A DNA stretch of 64,000 bases from NCBI GenBank assembly GCA_963800395.1, contig CAWDBD010000014.1, positions 62,001 through 126,000 of the forward strand, written 5' to 3'. This document shows, piece by piece, positions 36,335 to 44,804 of the stretch. A program made the position numbers and the translations under genes. This DNA comes from DASSBG01 sp963800395 (GTDB lineage: Bacteria > Pseudomonadota > Gammaproteobacteria > Xanthomonadales > Rhodanobacteraceae). How positions within the stretch are numbered: position 1 is the stretch's first letter; each line of letters begins with the position of its first letter. Under the pieces are notes generated by a model. It was not told where the DNA came from and did no database searches. It worked only from the letters and a program-made list of their open reading frames with translations.

Positions 36335-36440
36335 GGTGCGTGCTCCTTATCGATTGATTGGCCGGAAGAGTGTACAGGGCGAAGCCTTAAGCGGGTCTGA
36401 TTGGCTCCGGGAATCATCCACTCGGAGCGCGTCGCGCCGC

Positions 36441-36449
36441 TGGTATAAT
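36441..36449 (+). promoter_or_regulatory. Extended -10 promoter of grxD
   Basis: TGGTATAAT is a perfect -10 hexamer with an extended TGn motif, 57 bases before the grxD ATG. No good -35 is seen 17 bases upstream, as is usual for extended -10 promoters. Confidence 0.5.
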
Positions 36450-36506
36450 GGGCGTTTTGGATGCATGCCAGCGGTTGCAGACCGCTCGGCAGGCAAGGAA
36501 CACGGT

Positions 36507-36830
36507 ATGGACATTCGTCGCGAGATCAAGGGGCTTGTCAGCAAGCACCCCCTTATCCTGTTCATGAAAGGTACGCCGCAGCACCCCATGTGCGCGGCAT
36601 CGGCGCGCGCCGTGGACGCGCTGAACCAGGCCGGCGCGCCGTTTCATGCCGTGGACGTGCAGCAGAATCCGCGCGTGCGTGCCGCGCTGCCCCGATATGG
36701 CAACTGGTCGGGCTTCCCGCAGTTGTTCGTGCAGGGCGATCTGATCGGCGGCTGCGAGGTGCTTGTCGACCTGCTGGAGTCTGGCGAGCTGGCGCGCATG
36801 GCGAAGGATCTGGCCGAGGCACCGGCCTGA
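36507..36830 (+). CDS. grxD: Monothiol glutaredoxin-like protein with atypical CAAS site
   Basis: This encodes 107 residues. AAGGAA precedes the ATG. The fold and flanking motifs match the Grx4/GrxD family: LILFMKGTPQHPMC, FPQLFVQGDLIGGCEVLVDLLESGEL. The active site normally reading CGFS is CAAS here (29-32). Glutathione-binding Lys (K21), the FPQ cis-Pro loop and GGC are kept. Family members carry Fe-S clusters bridged by two CGFS Cys and glutathione. The changed residues directly after Cys make cluster transfer uncertain. It overlaps the SDR gene start by one base. Confidence 0.85.
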   Translation: MDIRREIKGLVSKHPLILFMKGTPQHPMCAASARAVDALNQAGAPFHAVDVQQNPRVRAALPRYGNWSGFPQLFVQGDLIGGCEVLVDLLESGELARMAKDLAEAPA

Positions 36831-37615
36831 TGGCGCTGCAGGCAATACCCTTGCCCGAGTCATGGAGCGTCCGCCCGGACAGTCTGGACGGGCGGGTGAT
36901 CATGATTACGGGCGCGTATGGTGGTCTCGGTCGGGCGACCGCGCACGCGTGCACCCATGCGGGTGCAAGCGTGGTTCTGGGTGGCCGCAAGGTCCGCGCG
37001 CTGGAAACCCTGTACGACGAGGTCAAGGCTCTTGGTCGTGCCGAGCCGGCCATTTTGCCGCTCGATCTGGCCGGCGCATCACCGGCTGACTACGATACCG
37101 TCATCGAGGCGCTGCACAACGGTTTCGGCAGACTGGATGGCCTGGTGCATGCCGCCGCGCATTTTGAAAGCCTCACACCCCTGGCGATGAAGAAGCCGGA
37201 CGACTGGCTGCTCGATCTTCAGGTCAACCTGACCGCGCCGTTTCTGCTGACCCAGGCCTGCCTGCCGATGCTGCAGGCGGCCGAGGACAGCGCTGTGGTC
37301 TTCGTGCTTGATGATCGCCAGCGTCTGGATCGAGCCCACTGGAACGGTTACGGGGTCGCCAAGGCCGGACTGGAGCGCCTGGCTTCCATCCTGCACGAGG
37401 AGACCGACGACAGTGCGCTGCGCGTGCACGGCATTCTGCCTGCACCGATGCGCACTGCCTTGCGCCGCAAGGCCTGGTTTGGTGAGGACAGCATGCAGCT
37501 GCCGAGTCCGGAGGCCACAGCCGAGGCGCTGGTATACCTGCTCACTCCCGAAGCGCGGCCGATGCGCGGAGCGCTGCTGGATCTGCGCTCGACTTCATGG
37601 CGTACCCGGGGGTAG
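36830..37615 (+). CDS. YciK-like short-chain dehydrogenase with altered catalytic site
   Basis: This encodes 261 residues. TGAYGGLG (27-34) is the NAD(P)-binding loop, HAAAHF replaces the usual NNAG-type strand, and YGVAK supplies the catalytic Tyr and Lys (about 173-177). The Ser that normally precedes them is absent: the strand reads VVFVLDDRQRLDRAHW where YciK has SLVFTSSSVGRQGRANW. Overall order matches YciK, an oxidoreductase of unknown substrate. Translationally coupled to grxD through TGATG. Confidence 0.8.
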   Translation: MALQAIPLPESWSVRPDSLDGRVIMITGAYGGLGRATAHACTHAGASVVLGGRKVRALETLYDEVKALGRAEPAILPLDLAGASPADYDTVIEALHNGFGRLDGLVHAAAHFESLTPLAMKKPDDWLLDLQVNLTAPFLLTQACLPMLQAAEDSAVVFVLDDRQRLDRAHWNGYGVAKAGLERLASILHEETDDSALRVHGILPAPMRTALRRKAWFGEDSMQLPSPEATAEALVYLLTPEARPMRGALLDLRSTSWRTRG

Positions 37616-37794
37616 CCATGCCAAAGCCGCTGCCGCAAGACACATGCCCGTCCTGATGTTGCGGTCAGATGGCTCACCACGACCTGCACGACTCGCGGCC
37701 ATTTGACCCGCAGCGGTGTGTCGGCATCAGGGATCGCGGGCTTGCGCCCGCACTCTGGTTCGTTTTTCATCCTTGCCCGTTGCCGTTACGCTTT

Positions 37795-37845
37795 CCCGAG
37801 TCCCGAGTCCCGAGTCCCGAGTCCCGAGTCCCGAGTCCCGAGTCC
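37795..37845. repeat. Heptanucleotide array GAGTCCC (array 3)
   Basis: Seven or more near-perfect CCCGAGT units, the reverse complement of arrays 1 and 2, run to within about 20 bases of the marC-like gene's start at 37868. A GCGGGC/GCCCGC hairpin (about 37735-37752) lies upstream. The rest of the 37616-37867 gap is featureless. Confidence 0.93.
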
Positions 37846-37867
37846 AGCCAGATCACCAGGAGCCCCG

Positions 37868-38482
37868 ATGGAATCCAACATGACCACCCTGTCTGCGGGC
37901 CTCCTGCTGTTCCTGATCATGGATCCGCTGGGCAATATTCCGTTTTTCCTGAGCCTGCTCAAGGACGTGCCGCCGCAGCGACGGCGCTGGGTGATGATTC
38001 GGGAGCTGCTGATTGCGCTGGGGGTACTGATCGTGTTCCTGCTGGGCGGGCAGTACATCCTGCATGTCCTGCAGCTGAAGCAGGAATCGGTCAGCATTGC
38101 CGGTGGCATCGTGCTGTTCCTGATCGGCATCCGCATGGTGTTTCCGCCAGGCGATGGGGGTGGCATTTTCGGCAAGGCGGGCGAGGGCGAGCCGTTCATC
38201 GTGCCGCTGGCCATTCCCGGCGTGGCCGGACCCTCGGCCATGGCCGCGTTGCTGCTGCTGACCAATACGCAGCCCGGGCGCACTGTGGAGTGGGGTATTG
38301 CACTGTTCCTTGCCTGGCTTGCTACCGCGGCGATCCTGCTCAGTGCCACCTATCTGTTCCGATGGTTGGGCGAGAGCGTTCTGACCGCCCTGGAAAAAGT
38401 CATGGGCATGCTGCTGATTGCCTTGTCGGTGCAGATGTTTCTGGCCGGCGTGGTGGCGTTCATGCGCCAGGCAGGGATTTGA
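37868..38482 (+). CDS. MarC-family integral membrane protein
   Basis: This encodes 204 residues with six hydrophobic helices. AGGAG precedes ATG at 37868. The family signatures LLLFLIMDPLGNIPFFLSLL (helix 1) and PLAIPGVAGPSAMAALLLL are present. It resembles E. coli YhgN. The MarC family is widespread and its transported substrate has not been firmly established. The heptad array ends just upstream, so the promoter must lie within or before the repeat. Confidence 0.88.
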   Translation: MESNMTTLSAGLLLFLIMDPLGNIPFFLSLLKDVPPQRRRWVMIRELLIALGVLIVFLLGGQYILHVLQLKQESVSIAGGIVLFLIGIRMVFPPGDGGGIFGKAGEGEPFIVPLAIPGVAGPSAMAALLLLTNTQPGRTVEWGIALFLAWLATAAILLSATYLFRWLGESVLTALEKVMGMLLIALSVQMFLAGVVAFMRQAGI

Positions 38483-38834
38483 GGGCCGTGCTCGCCCGGG
38501 CCCGGGACTCGGCGGCTGAAAAGCAGGCTGCGCCTTGCAGCGTAGCCCCTGGCGGCTCCTGCTGCCGCATTTTGCCCTCTGAATCCGGCTCTGAGACCAC
38601 GCCTCCCCGCTTGTACGGATTCGCTCAGCGGCGCCTTGCCCAGGGTCCGCAACCGATTTTCAGTAATTTGCAAAACTGTCACATTTCACTGTTAAACTGT
38701 CATTAACGGGCCTGGGGGATTGCCGGGATTCCGTACTAACGCAGCAGACCATGAAATCAGGATCGCGAGCTTGCGCTTGGACCTGGCATTTCGGGATCTG
38801 CTGCATTCCGAGGATTGCTAGCAAGGATCAACCG
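38483..38834 (+). other. 352-bp gap upstream of the TonB-dependent receptor
   Basis: It contains an AT-rich patch (38655-38705) with the operator-like direct repeats listed separately and TTGCAA (38669-38674) about 17 bases before GTTAAA, a weak sigma70 match. No reading frame here looks real. Confidence 0.5.
38673..38702 (+). promoter_or_regulatory. Direct repeat AAACTGTCA with 21-bp spacing
   Basis: AAACTGTCA occurs at 38673-38681 and 38694-38702. The offset is 21 bases (two helical turns), an arrangement typical of a dimeric activator or repressor site. It overlaps the presumed -35/-10 region of the receptor gene. Confidence 0.35.
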
Positions 38835-41800
38835 ATGAACAAGCGTATTCGCCTGGCAATGCTGCCGCTGGCCATCAGCGCGCTGCTTGCCGTATCACCC
38901 GTCATGGCCCAGAACACCTCCGCTGGCATCAGCGGTCACGTGGTTGATTCGAGCGGCCAACCCGTAGCCAATGCCACCGTGCAGATCGTGCATGAACCGT
39001 CGGGTACCACCCGCGTCGTGACCACGGACGCAAAGGGCAACTACAAGGCAGCCGGCCTGCGTGTTGGCGGGCCGTTTGATGTCACCGTCAGCAAGGACGG
39101 CACTTCGACACAGAAAGACAATGTCTACTTGAAGTTGGCGGAAGTCACTGCCGTTAACGTGGCCATGGCTGCCAGCGAGCAGAACGCGCAGGAACTGGGA
39201 GCCATCCAGGTGCGGGCGACCGCGGCCGCTCTTACCTTCCAGCCCGACAACAAGGGGCTGTCGATCAACGTGTCGCAGCAGCAGCTGGAGGCCACACCTT
39301 CGGCCAACCGCACCATCGACGACATCGTGCGACTGGATCCGCGCATCAACGTCACCGACCCGGGCGACGGTTCGATCTCGGCCATGGGCCTGCCCAACCG
39401 CTACAACGATATTTCGGTTGACGGCGTCGGCGTGGGCGATCCGTTCGGCCTCAATGCCAACGGCCTTCCCTATCAGAACACCCCGATCTCGCCGGACACG
39501 ATCGCCGAGTACAACATTTCCACCACCAACTTCGATGTCAGCTCCGATTCGGTTGGTGCTGACATCAATGCGGTGACCAAGTCGGGTACCAACGAGTTCC
39601 ACGGCTCGGTGTACTACGCCTATCAGAATGCGAGCAGCATGGTTGGCGACGCCGGCTTCCTGGACTCCAGCAACCCCGGCTACAAGTACAACGGCTTTGA
39701 TCGCAACACCACCGGCGGCTTCACGCTGGGCGGTCCGATCATCAAGGACAAGCTGTTCTTCTTCGTCTCCGCCGAACAGCAGAAGGTCACCCAGATCGGC
39801 GCCGACTCGGCCAACGGTCTGGACCCGAGCCTTGGTGACGGTCCGTCGACCTCCAACAAGGTCTCGCCGGGCGACTTGCAGAAGATCGTCGACATCGCCA
39901 ATGGCTATGGCCTGGACACGGGCGGTTTCGGTGGCAGCAGCGGGGTGTCGCTGAAAGACAAGCGTTACCTGGCCAAGCTGGACTGGAATATCAGCCAGAA
40001 CCACCGTGCGTCGCTGTCCTGGAACCACACCAAGGAAGACCATCCGGTGCTTCTGGGCAATTCGTCCGACACGGTCGGCGTGACCACGTATCGCTACACG
40101 CAGGCGATCAAGAACGACAACATCTCGCTGCAGTTCTTCGATGACTGGAGCACCAACTTCTCCACCGAAGCCAAGATCGGCTACCAGCACTTCAAGCAGG
40201 ACACGCAGACCCCGATCCAGGCGCCGCAGATCAGCGTGTCGGTCGATGGTTATGGTTCGCCGCGGGTCTTCCTGGGTGAAGAGCAGTATCGTCACTACAA
40301 CAAGATCGATACCAAGGAAACCAACTTCTACTTCGCCGGCACCTACTATGCGGGCGACCACACCATCAAGGGCGGTATCTACGCCCAGCGCAAGAAGATC
40401 TACAACCTGTTCGGTCGCACGGAGTTCGGTTCATACAGCTTCGATTCCATTGATCAGTTCGCCAGTGGTGACTACTACAGCTTCAGCCTGTATCAGCCGG
40501 CGCCGGGTTATACGATCAACGATGTTGCCGCACAGTGGACCTATTCCCAGTACAGCCCGTTCATCCAGGACACCTGGCAGGTCGATGACCAGTTGTCGGT
40601 CCAGTACGGCTTGCGTGTCAATATTCCGGACTCCAATCGCAAGCCGCCGTACAACGCGGCTTTCCAGGATGCGTTTGGCTACTCCAACACCAATTCGCTG
40701 AGCCCCGGCAACAAGGTCATCGAGCCGAGGTTCGGTTTCAACTACCAGTTTGATACCGATCGCATGATGCAGTTGCGTGGTGGCTTCGGTCTGTTCCAGA
40801 CTTCGCCGCCGACCGTGTGGATGACCAACCCGTATCAGAACAATGGCCTGACGGTGGCAACCTATTACGTACGTGACCCGTCTTCGGCACCGTTCAGCGC
40901 CGATCCGTACAACCAGCCGATCCCTGCCGGTGGCGGCAACATCATCGGTGACGTCGACACCATCGCCTCCGACTTCAAGTTGCCGACGGCATGGAAATTC
41001 GCCATGGCTCTGGACCGCGAGCTGCCCTGGTGGGGCCTGATCGGATCCGTCGAGTACGCCTACATCAAGAATCGGGACGCGATCTTCTACAAGGCCATCA
41101 ACGTGGGTGCGGCCACTGGTACCTTGCCGGACGGTCGTTCACAGTACTGGGCGATCCCGGGTGCCAACCCGCGCGCCAGCGGTCAGCATGCGTATGCCAA
41201 TGCCAATCCGGACTTTGCCATCGATTCGACCCTGCTGGACAACACCAACAAGGGCAAGGCCAACAGCCTTACGCTGGCTCTGCGCAAGCCGTTCTCCGAC
41301 AGCTGGTATGGCAGCCTGAGCGCGACCTTCAACAACACCACCGAGGTCAACCCGGGCAACAGCTCGCAGGCTTCTTCCGGCTACAAGTATGTGGTCAGGG
41401 AAAACCCGAACCAGGAATACAGCACCAAGGCATCGCGCAACATCGCGCGCAGCATCAAGGCCTCGATGACCTGGCAGCATGCCTTCTTCGGTGACTACAA
41501 GACCCGCGTATCGGCCTTCTATTCCGGTCACTCCGGTCTGCCGTACACCTGGATCTTCACCGGCGATGTCAACGGTGATGGCATCAGCTACGAAGATCCG
41601 GCGTACATCCCGACCATGAACGATCCGCTGGTCCAGTTTGTCGACTTCCGCGGTAATCCGGCCAGCAACGAGCTGATCGGCCAGTTCCAGGACTTCCTGT
41701 CCAGCGACAGCTATCTGAACAAGCATCGTGGCCAGATTGCCGGACGCAACGAGGCACATGCGCCCTGGAACAACAGCTTCGACATGAGTTTCTCGCAGGA

Positions 41801-42089
41801 AATTCCGGGATTCTTCGACGGCGCCAAGGGCCAGATTCGTCTGGATATCCACAACTTCCTGAACCTGCTCAACAAGGACTGGGGTGATGTGCGCTATCTG
41901 CAGTACGACACCCGCAACCTTGCCGGTTATCAGGGCGTCAACTCGGATGGCCAGTACATCTATCAGATCCCGACTGACCGCAGCGGCAATTTCCAGGCCT
42001 CGCCCTACGTGACGCGTGACGCGGGCAGCAATCCGACGCGTGTGATTTCACGCTGGTCGGCACTGTTGACCGTCCGTTACACGTTCTGA
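38835..42089 (+). CDS. Oar-like TonB-dependent receptor with N-terminal carboxypeptidase-regulatory-like domain
   Basis: This encodes 1084 residues. AAGGAT precedes ATG at 38835. The signal peptide ends SPVMA (about 1-25). A CarboxypepD_reg-like beta-sandwich (about 28-110; ISGHVVDSSGQPVANATVQI) is followed by a plug (DIVRLDPRINVTDPGDGSISAMGLPNRYNDISVDGVGVGDPFG; GADINAVTKSGTNEFHGSVYYAYQN) and a long 22-strand-type barrel ending RWSALLTVRYTF with terminal Phe. This is the layout of Oar/OmpA-related receptors, implicated in uptake or secretion of polymers and proteins. The substrate is unknown. A strong terminator follows. Confidence 0.9.
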   Translation: MNKRIRLAMLPLAISALLAVSPVMAQNTSAGISGHVVDSSGQPVANATVQIVHEPSGTTRVVTTDAKGNYKAAGLRVGGPFDVTVSKDGTSTQKDNVYLKLAEVTAVNVAMAASEQNAQELGAIQVRATAAALTFQPDNKGLSINVSQQQLEATPSANRTIDDIVRLDPRINVTDPGDGSISAMGLPNRYNDISVDGVGVGDPFGLNANGLPYQNTPISPDTIAEYNISTTNFDVSSDSVGADINAVTKSGTNEFHGSVYYAYQNASSMVGDAGFLDSSNPGYKYNGFDRNTTGGFTLGGPIIKDKLFFFVSAEQQKVTQIGADSANGLDPSLGDGPSTSNKVSPGDLQKIVDIANGYGLDTGGFGGSSGVSLKDKRYLAKLDWNISQNHRASLSWNHTKEDHPVLLGNSSDTVGVTTYRYTQAIKNDNISLQFFDDWSTNFSTEAKIGYQHFKQDTQTPIQAPQISVSVDGYGSPRVFLGEEQYRHYNKIDTKETNFYFAGTYYAGDHTIKGGIYAQRKKIYNLFGRTEFGSYSFDSIDQFASGDYYSFSLYQPAPGYTINDVAAQWTYSQYSPFIQDTWQVDDQLSVQYGLRVNIPDSNRKPPYNAAFQDAFGYSNTNSLSPGNKVIEPRFGFNYQFDTDRMMQLRGGFGLFQTSPPTVWMTNPYQNNGLTVATYYVRDPSSAPFSADPYNQPIPAGGGNIIGDVDTIASDFKLPTAWKFAMALDRELPWWGLIGSVEYAYIKNRDAIFYKAINVGAATGTLPDGRSQYWAIPGANPRASGQHAYANANPDFAIDSTLLDNTNKGKANSLTLALRKPFSDSWYGSLSATFNNTTEVNPGNSSQASSGYKYVVRENPNQEYSTKASRNIARSIKASMTWQHAFFGDYKTRVSAFYSGHSGLPYTWIFTGDVNGDGISYEDPAYIPTMNDPLVQFVDFRGNPASNELIGQFQDFLSSDSYLNKHRGQIAGRNEAHAPWNNSFDMSFSQEIPGFFDGAKGQIRLDIHNFLNLLNKDWGDVRYLQYDTRNLAGYQGVNSDGQYIYQIPTDRSGNFQASPYVTRDAGSNPTRVISRWSALLTVRYTF

Positions 42090-42108
42090 TCTGCTGTTGC
42101 AGCTATAG

Positions 42109-42141
42109 AAGCCGGCGTCCGCAGGGGCGTCGGCTTTTTTT
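42109..42141 (+). terminator. Intrinsic terminator after the receptor gene
   Basis: AAGCCGGCG pairs with CGTCGGCTT around a short loop and runs into seven T residues, 20 bases after the stop at 42089. Confidence 0.85.
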
Positions 42142-42232
42142 ATGCGCCGCAGCGCTTGACCTGCAGGCGCCAAGACGGGATGCTTGAAGGTCTTTCTGCA
42201 TCATTGACGTCATTCAGGAACCCGGAACACCC

Positions 42233-43636
42233 ATGAACGATTCTGCCCATGCCTCGGCTAAACCGGCCACCGTCAGCGCCCGCGTCATGCCCATCGGCGG
42301 TCTGGCCGTCCTTTCCCGCCACGAGGTCACGCGCCTGCGTGATGCCAGCGATTCAGGACTGCATGCCCTTTTGCGGCGCTGCGCTCTGGCGGTGCTGACC
42401 TCAGGCAACATGAGCGATGATCCACGCGGCATTGCCGAGCAGTATCCGGATTTCGATATCGAGGTGATCCAGCAGGATCGCGGGGTCAAGCTGAAGCTGG
42501 ATAATGCGCCCGGACAGGCTTTCGTCGACGGTGTCCTGATTCCCGGTATCAACGAACTGCTGATGTCGGTGGTGCGGGACATTGTCTATGTCGCAGGCAA
42601 ACTGGCGCAGGACGGTTTCGATCTGAGCGCATCCGACGGGGTTACGCATACGGTTTTCGAGATCCTGCGCAACGCGCGCATCCTCAAGCCCAATGTCGAC
42701 CCGAACATCGCCGTGTGCTGGGGTGGGCATTCCATTTCCCGGCGCGAGTACGACTACACCAAGTACGTGGGCTATCAACTGGGCCTGCGCAGCGTCGATA
42801 TTTGCACGGGTTGTGGCCCGGGTGCGATGAAAGGCCCGATGAAGGGTGCGACTATTGGTCACGCCAAGCAAAGGCGCTTGCACAATCGCTACATCGGCAT
42901 TACCGAGCCGGGCATCATCGCCGCCGAGTCGCCCAACCCGATCGTCAACCACCTGGTGATCATGCCGGACATCGAGAAGCGACTGGAAGCCTTCGTGCGC
43001 ATCGGTCACGGCATTATCGTGTTCCCGGGCGGCGTCGGCACCTGCGAGGAGATTCTCTACCTGCTGGGGATATTGCTGCACCCTGACAATGCCGACACAC
43101 CGTTCCCGCTGATCTTCACCGGACCGAGTGAATCCGCCGACTATTTCCGGCAGATTGACCAGTTCCTGCGTCTCAGCCTGGGTGATTCGGTGGCCGAGCA
43201 TTACCAGATCATCATCGACGATCCGGAAGCCGTGGCGCACGCGATGGTCGCTGGTCTGCAGAAAGTGCTGAAGTACCGCCTGGACACCAAGGATGCATTC
43301 TTCTTCAACTGGGCGTTGAATATACCGTTCGAGTTCCAGCAGCCGTTCAAGCCCGATCACGAGGCCATGGCAGCCCTGAAGATTCGACATGGCCGGCCGA
43401 TGGATCAGCTCGCGGCCGACCTGCGCCGTGCCTTCTCCGGTATCGTCGCAGGTAACGTCAAGGAAGAGGGCATGCAGATCATCGACGAGCATGGCCCCTT
43501 CCAGATCGACGGCGACGCCGACATCATGAATGCGCTGGACAAGCTGCTGCAGGCATTCGAGGCGCAGCATCGCATGAAGCTGCCCGGCGGAAACGCCTAT
43601 GTGCCGTGTTACCGCATTGCCACTGACAATCAGTGA
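42233..43636 (+). CDS. ppnN: Pyrimidine/purine nucleotide 5'-monophosphate nucleosidase
   Basis: This encodes 467 residues (E. coli PpnN/YgdH is 454). An N-terminal helical domain (about 1-140) precedes a LOG/lysine-decarboxylase-like Rossmann fold with CWGGHSISRREYDYTKYVGYQLG, TGCGPGAMKGPMKGATIGH and PGGVGTCEEILYLLGIL, plus a C-terminal domain. It cleaves nucleotide monophosphates to base and ribose-5-phosphate and is regulated by (p)ppGpp in E. coli. relA is in the same window. Confidence 0.93.
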   Translation: MNDSAHASAKPATVSARVMPIGGLAVLSRHEVTRLRDASDSGLHALLRRCALAVLTSGNMSDDPRGIAEQYPDFDIEVIQQDRGVKLKLDNAPGQAFVDGVLIPGINELLMSVVRDIVYVAGKLAQDGFDLSASDGVTHTVFEILRNARILKPNVDPNIAVCWGGHSISRREYDYTKYVGYQLGLRSVDICTGCGPGAMKGPMKGATIGHAKQRRLHNRYIGITEPGIIAAESPNPIVNHLVIMPDIEKRLEAFVRIGHGIIVFPGGVGTCEEILYLLGILLHPDNADTPFPLIFTGPSESADYFRQIDQFLRLSLGDSVAEHYQIIIDDPEAVAHAMVAGLQKVLKYRLDTKDAFFFNWALNIPFEFQQPFKPDHEAMAALKIRHGRPMDQLAADLRRAFSGIVAGNVKEEGMQIIDEHGPFQIDGDADIMNALDKLLQAFEAQHRMKLPGGNAYVPCYRIATDNQ

Positions 43637-43644
43637 TCATGGGG

Positions 43645-43790
43645 TAGGGTGCTGCTGAACGCAGTGAAGCGCACCAGAGAAGGAAGTGGTGAGTAGGGAG
43701 TAGGGAGTGGGAGAGCAGCAGCGTTTGCTTGGGTCGCCTGGCTTTCCACTCGGACGTAGGGTGCTGCTGAACGCAGTGAAGCGCACCATT
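43645..43790. repeat. Composite REP plus CT/GA-rich heptad repeat, inverted relative to 25.6-26.0 kb
   Basis: GTAGGGTGCTGCTGAACGCAG...GCGCACC occurs at 43645-43676 and again at about 43756-43787. Between them lie a GAGTAGG/GAGTGGG heptad run (43686-43714) and a stretch matching in inverted order the CGTCCGAGTGGAAGATCTGG module at 25617 and 25856. The rest of the gap to 44050 holds a GATCTGCCA/TGGCAGATC hairpin (43952-43970) and a promoter. Confidence 0.88.
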
Positions 43791-43889
43791 GGAAGTTTGG
43801 CGCCCCGGTATGTCCGGTTTTTTCGCAGGGCGCACGTTCAGCGTGCCGTGCTTCGCTGTACACGGGCGTGGTCGGCGGCTTGTGCCACC

Positions 43890-43918
43890 TTGACAGTGGC
43901 AAGTGAAAAAACGAGAAT
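43890..43918 (+). promoter_or_regulatory. Putative promoter of tRNA-Asn
   Basis: A perfect -35 TTGACA (43890-43895) and GAGAAT (43913-43918) are spaced by 17 bases, about 130 bases before the tRNA. The distance implies a processed 5' leader. Confidence 0.4.
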
Positions 43919-44050
43919 ATGCGGCTCGCTGGACGAGACAGACCGATCTGCCAGTGGCAGATCGCAGCGGTCGAACGACCGGTCAGGACGACCGGGCCGG
44001 CGGAAGCCACCATGGACGGTTGATGCGGTACACCAGACAACACAAGTTTT

Positions 44051-44127
44051 GCCCGAATAGCTCAGCTGGTTAGAGCACCTGACTGTTAATCAGGGGGTCC
44101 TTGGTTCGAATCCAAGTTCGGGCGCCA
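44051..44127 (+). tRNA. tRNA-Asn (GTT)
   Basis: A complete cloverleaf: acceptor GCCCGAA pairs with TTCGGGC, D arm CTCAGCTGGTTAGAG, anticodon stem CTGAC/GTCAG-like around GTTA with anticodon GTT, T arm GGTTCGAATCC, and encoded GCCA 3' end. It is followed by an intrinsic terminator. Confidence 0.97.
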
Positions 44128-44135
44128 TCAACACC

Positions 44136-44165
44136 AAAGGCCTGCGCAGCGCGCAGGCCTTTTTC
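44136..44165 (+). terminator. Intrinsic terminator after tRNA-Asn
   Basis: AAAGGCCTGCGC-AGC-GCGCAGGCCTTT is a 12-bp perfect stem ending in a T run. Confidence 0.9.
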
Positions 44166-44206
44166 ATGGCAGGCGTGAACGTTCAGGGTGCATGTCACCC
44201 CTGCAG

Positions 44207-44407
44207 CTATTGCCAGGCATCGGGTGTTGCCTGATTGATACATGCGGCCAGCGTGCTCGCCAAGGCCGGGTGTCGATCAACCAATCCGGTACAGCAGCGG
44301 CGACGCGGCCGGTCCATCCATTCGGGAGCCAGCGCGAGTCGGTCCCGTCGTGGCAGCGCCTGTGGCGCCGGTTTGCCTGCGGCGCTTGACTGCAAGCGTT
44401 GCACCGC
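44207..44407 (-). pseudogene. Possible 3' gene fragment cut by a MITE-like element
   Basis: About 66 in-frame minus-strand codons ending at TAG (44207) show coding-like third-position GC and protein-like composition (RLALAPEWMDRPRRRCC, HPALASTLAACINQ). The frame has no start of its own: it runs into family I element copy 2 at 44411. It may be the tail of a disrupted gene or chance. No homology is recognised. The remaining sequence from 44166 to 44206 shows nothing. Confidence 0.3.
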
Positions 44408-44410
44408 TAA

Positions 44411-44696
44411 GGACCCTCTGATTAACCCTGAGCAGGTGTCACCCATGGTGTCTGTTCGCAAGTCAAGGCGCACTGGCGCAGGCAGGCTGGTAGCCTGTCA
44501 AGTCAGTGCAACGCAGGATCGTGGACAGACACCATGGGCCCTACTTGTTGATTCTGAACGCCTGGGTGACGTCCAGAAAGCCCGCATCCCGCGCCGCGCG
44601 GCTTGTCCAGGCAGCCCAGCCTGCACGGCGCCGCGCGACACGAACTGCGGACTTTCTGGACGTCATGCCACCTACTCAGGGTTAATCAGAGGGTCC
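44411..44696 (+). mobile_element. MITE-like element, family I, copy 2 with target duplication
   Basis: 286 bp with GGACCC...GGGTCC termini and TIRs of about 22 bases. It is flanked on both sides by CTAA (44407-44410 and 44697-44700), consistent with a 4-bp target-site duplication. Interior arms CCATGGTGTCTG (44446) and CAGACACCATGG (44524) pair, and TGACGTCCAGAAAG (44566) pairs with CTTTCTGGACGTCA (44653). No transposase gene is inside. Confidence 0.9.
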
Positions 44697-44804
44697 CTAA
44701 TGCTCTCTTGATCGAAGTCAATATCTGCATTTGCGGTGCGATGTAAAATTTGTGTGTGCCATGGATCCTTAGGCGTAATCGTTCATTCACGGGAGTGCCT
44801 GTAC

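Noticed and set aside
44051..44165. tRNA-Asn as an integration site with adjacent island
   Set aside because: No integrase gene and no direct repeat of the tRNA 3' end was found in the following sequence; only a MITE-like element is near.
44411..44696. Integron attC-type site
   Set aside because: The hairpins are long, but no attC core sites, cassette array or integrase were seen; paired TIRs and a target duplication fit a MITE better.
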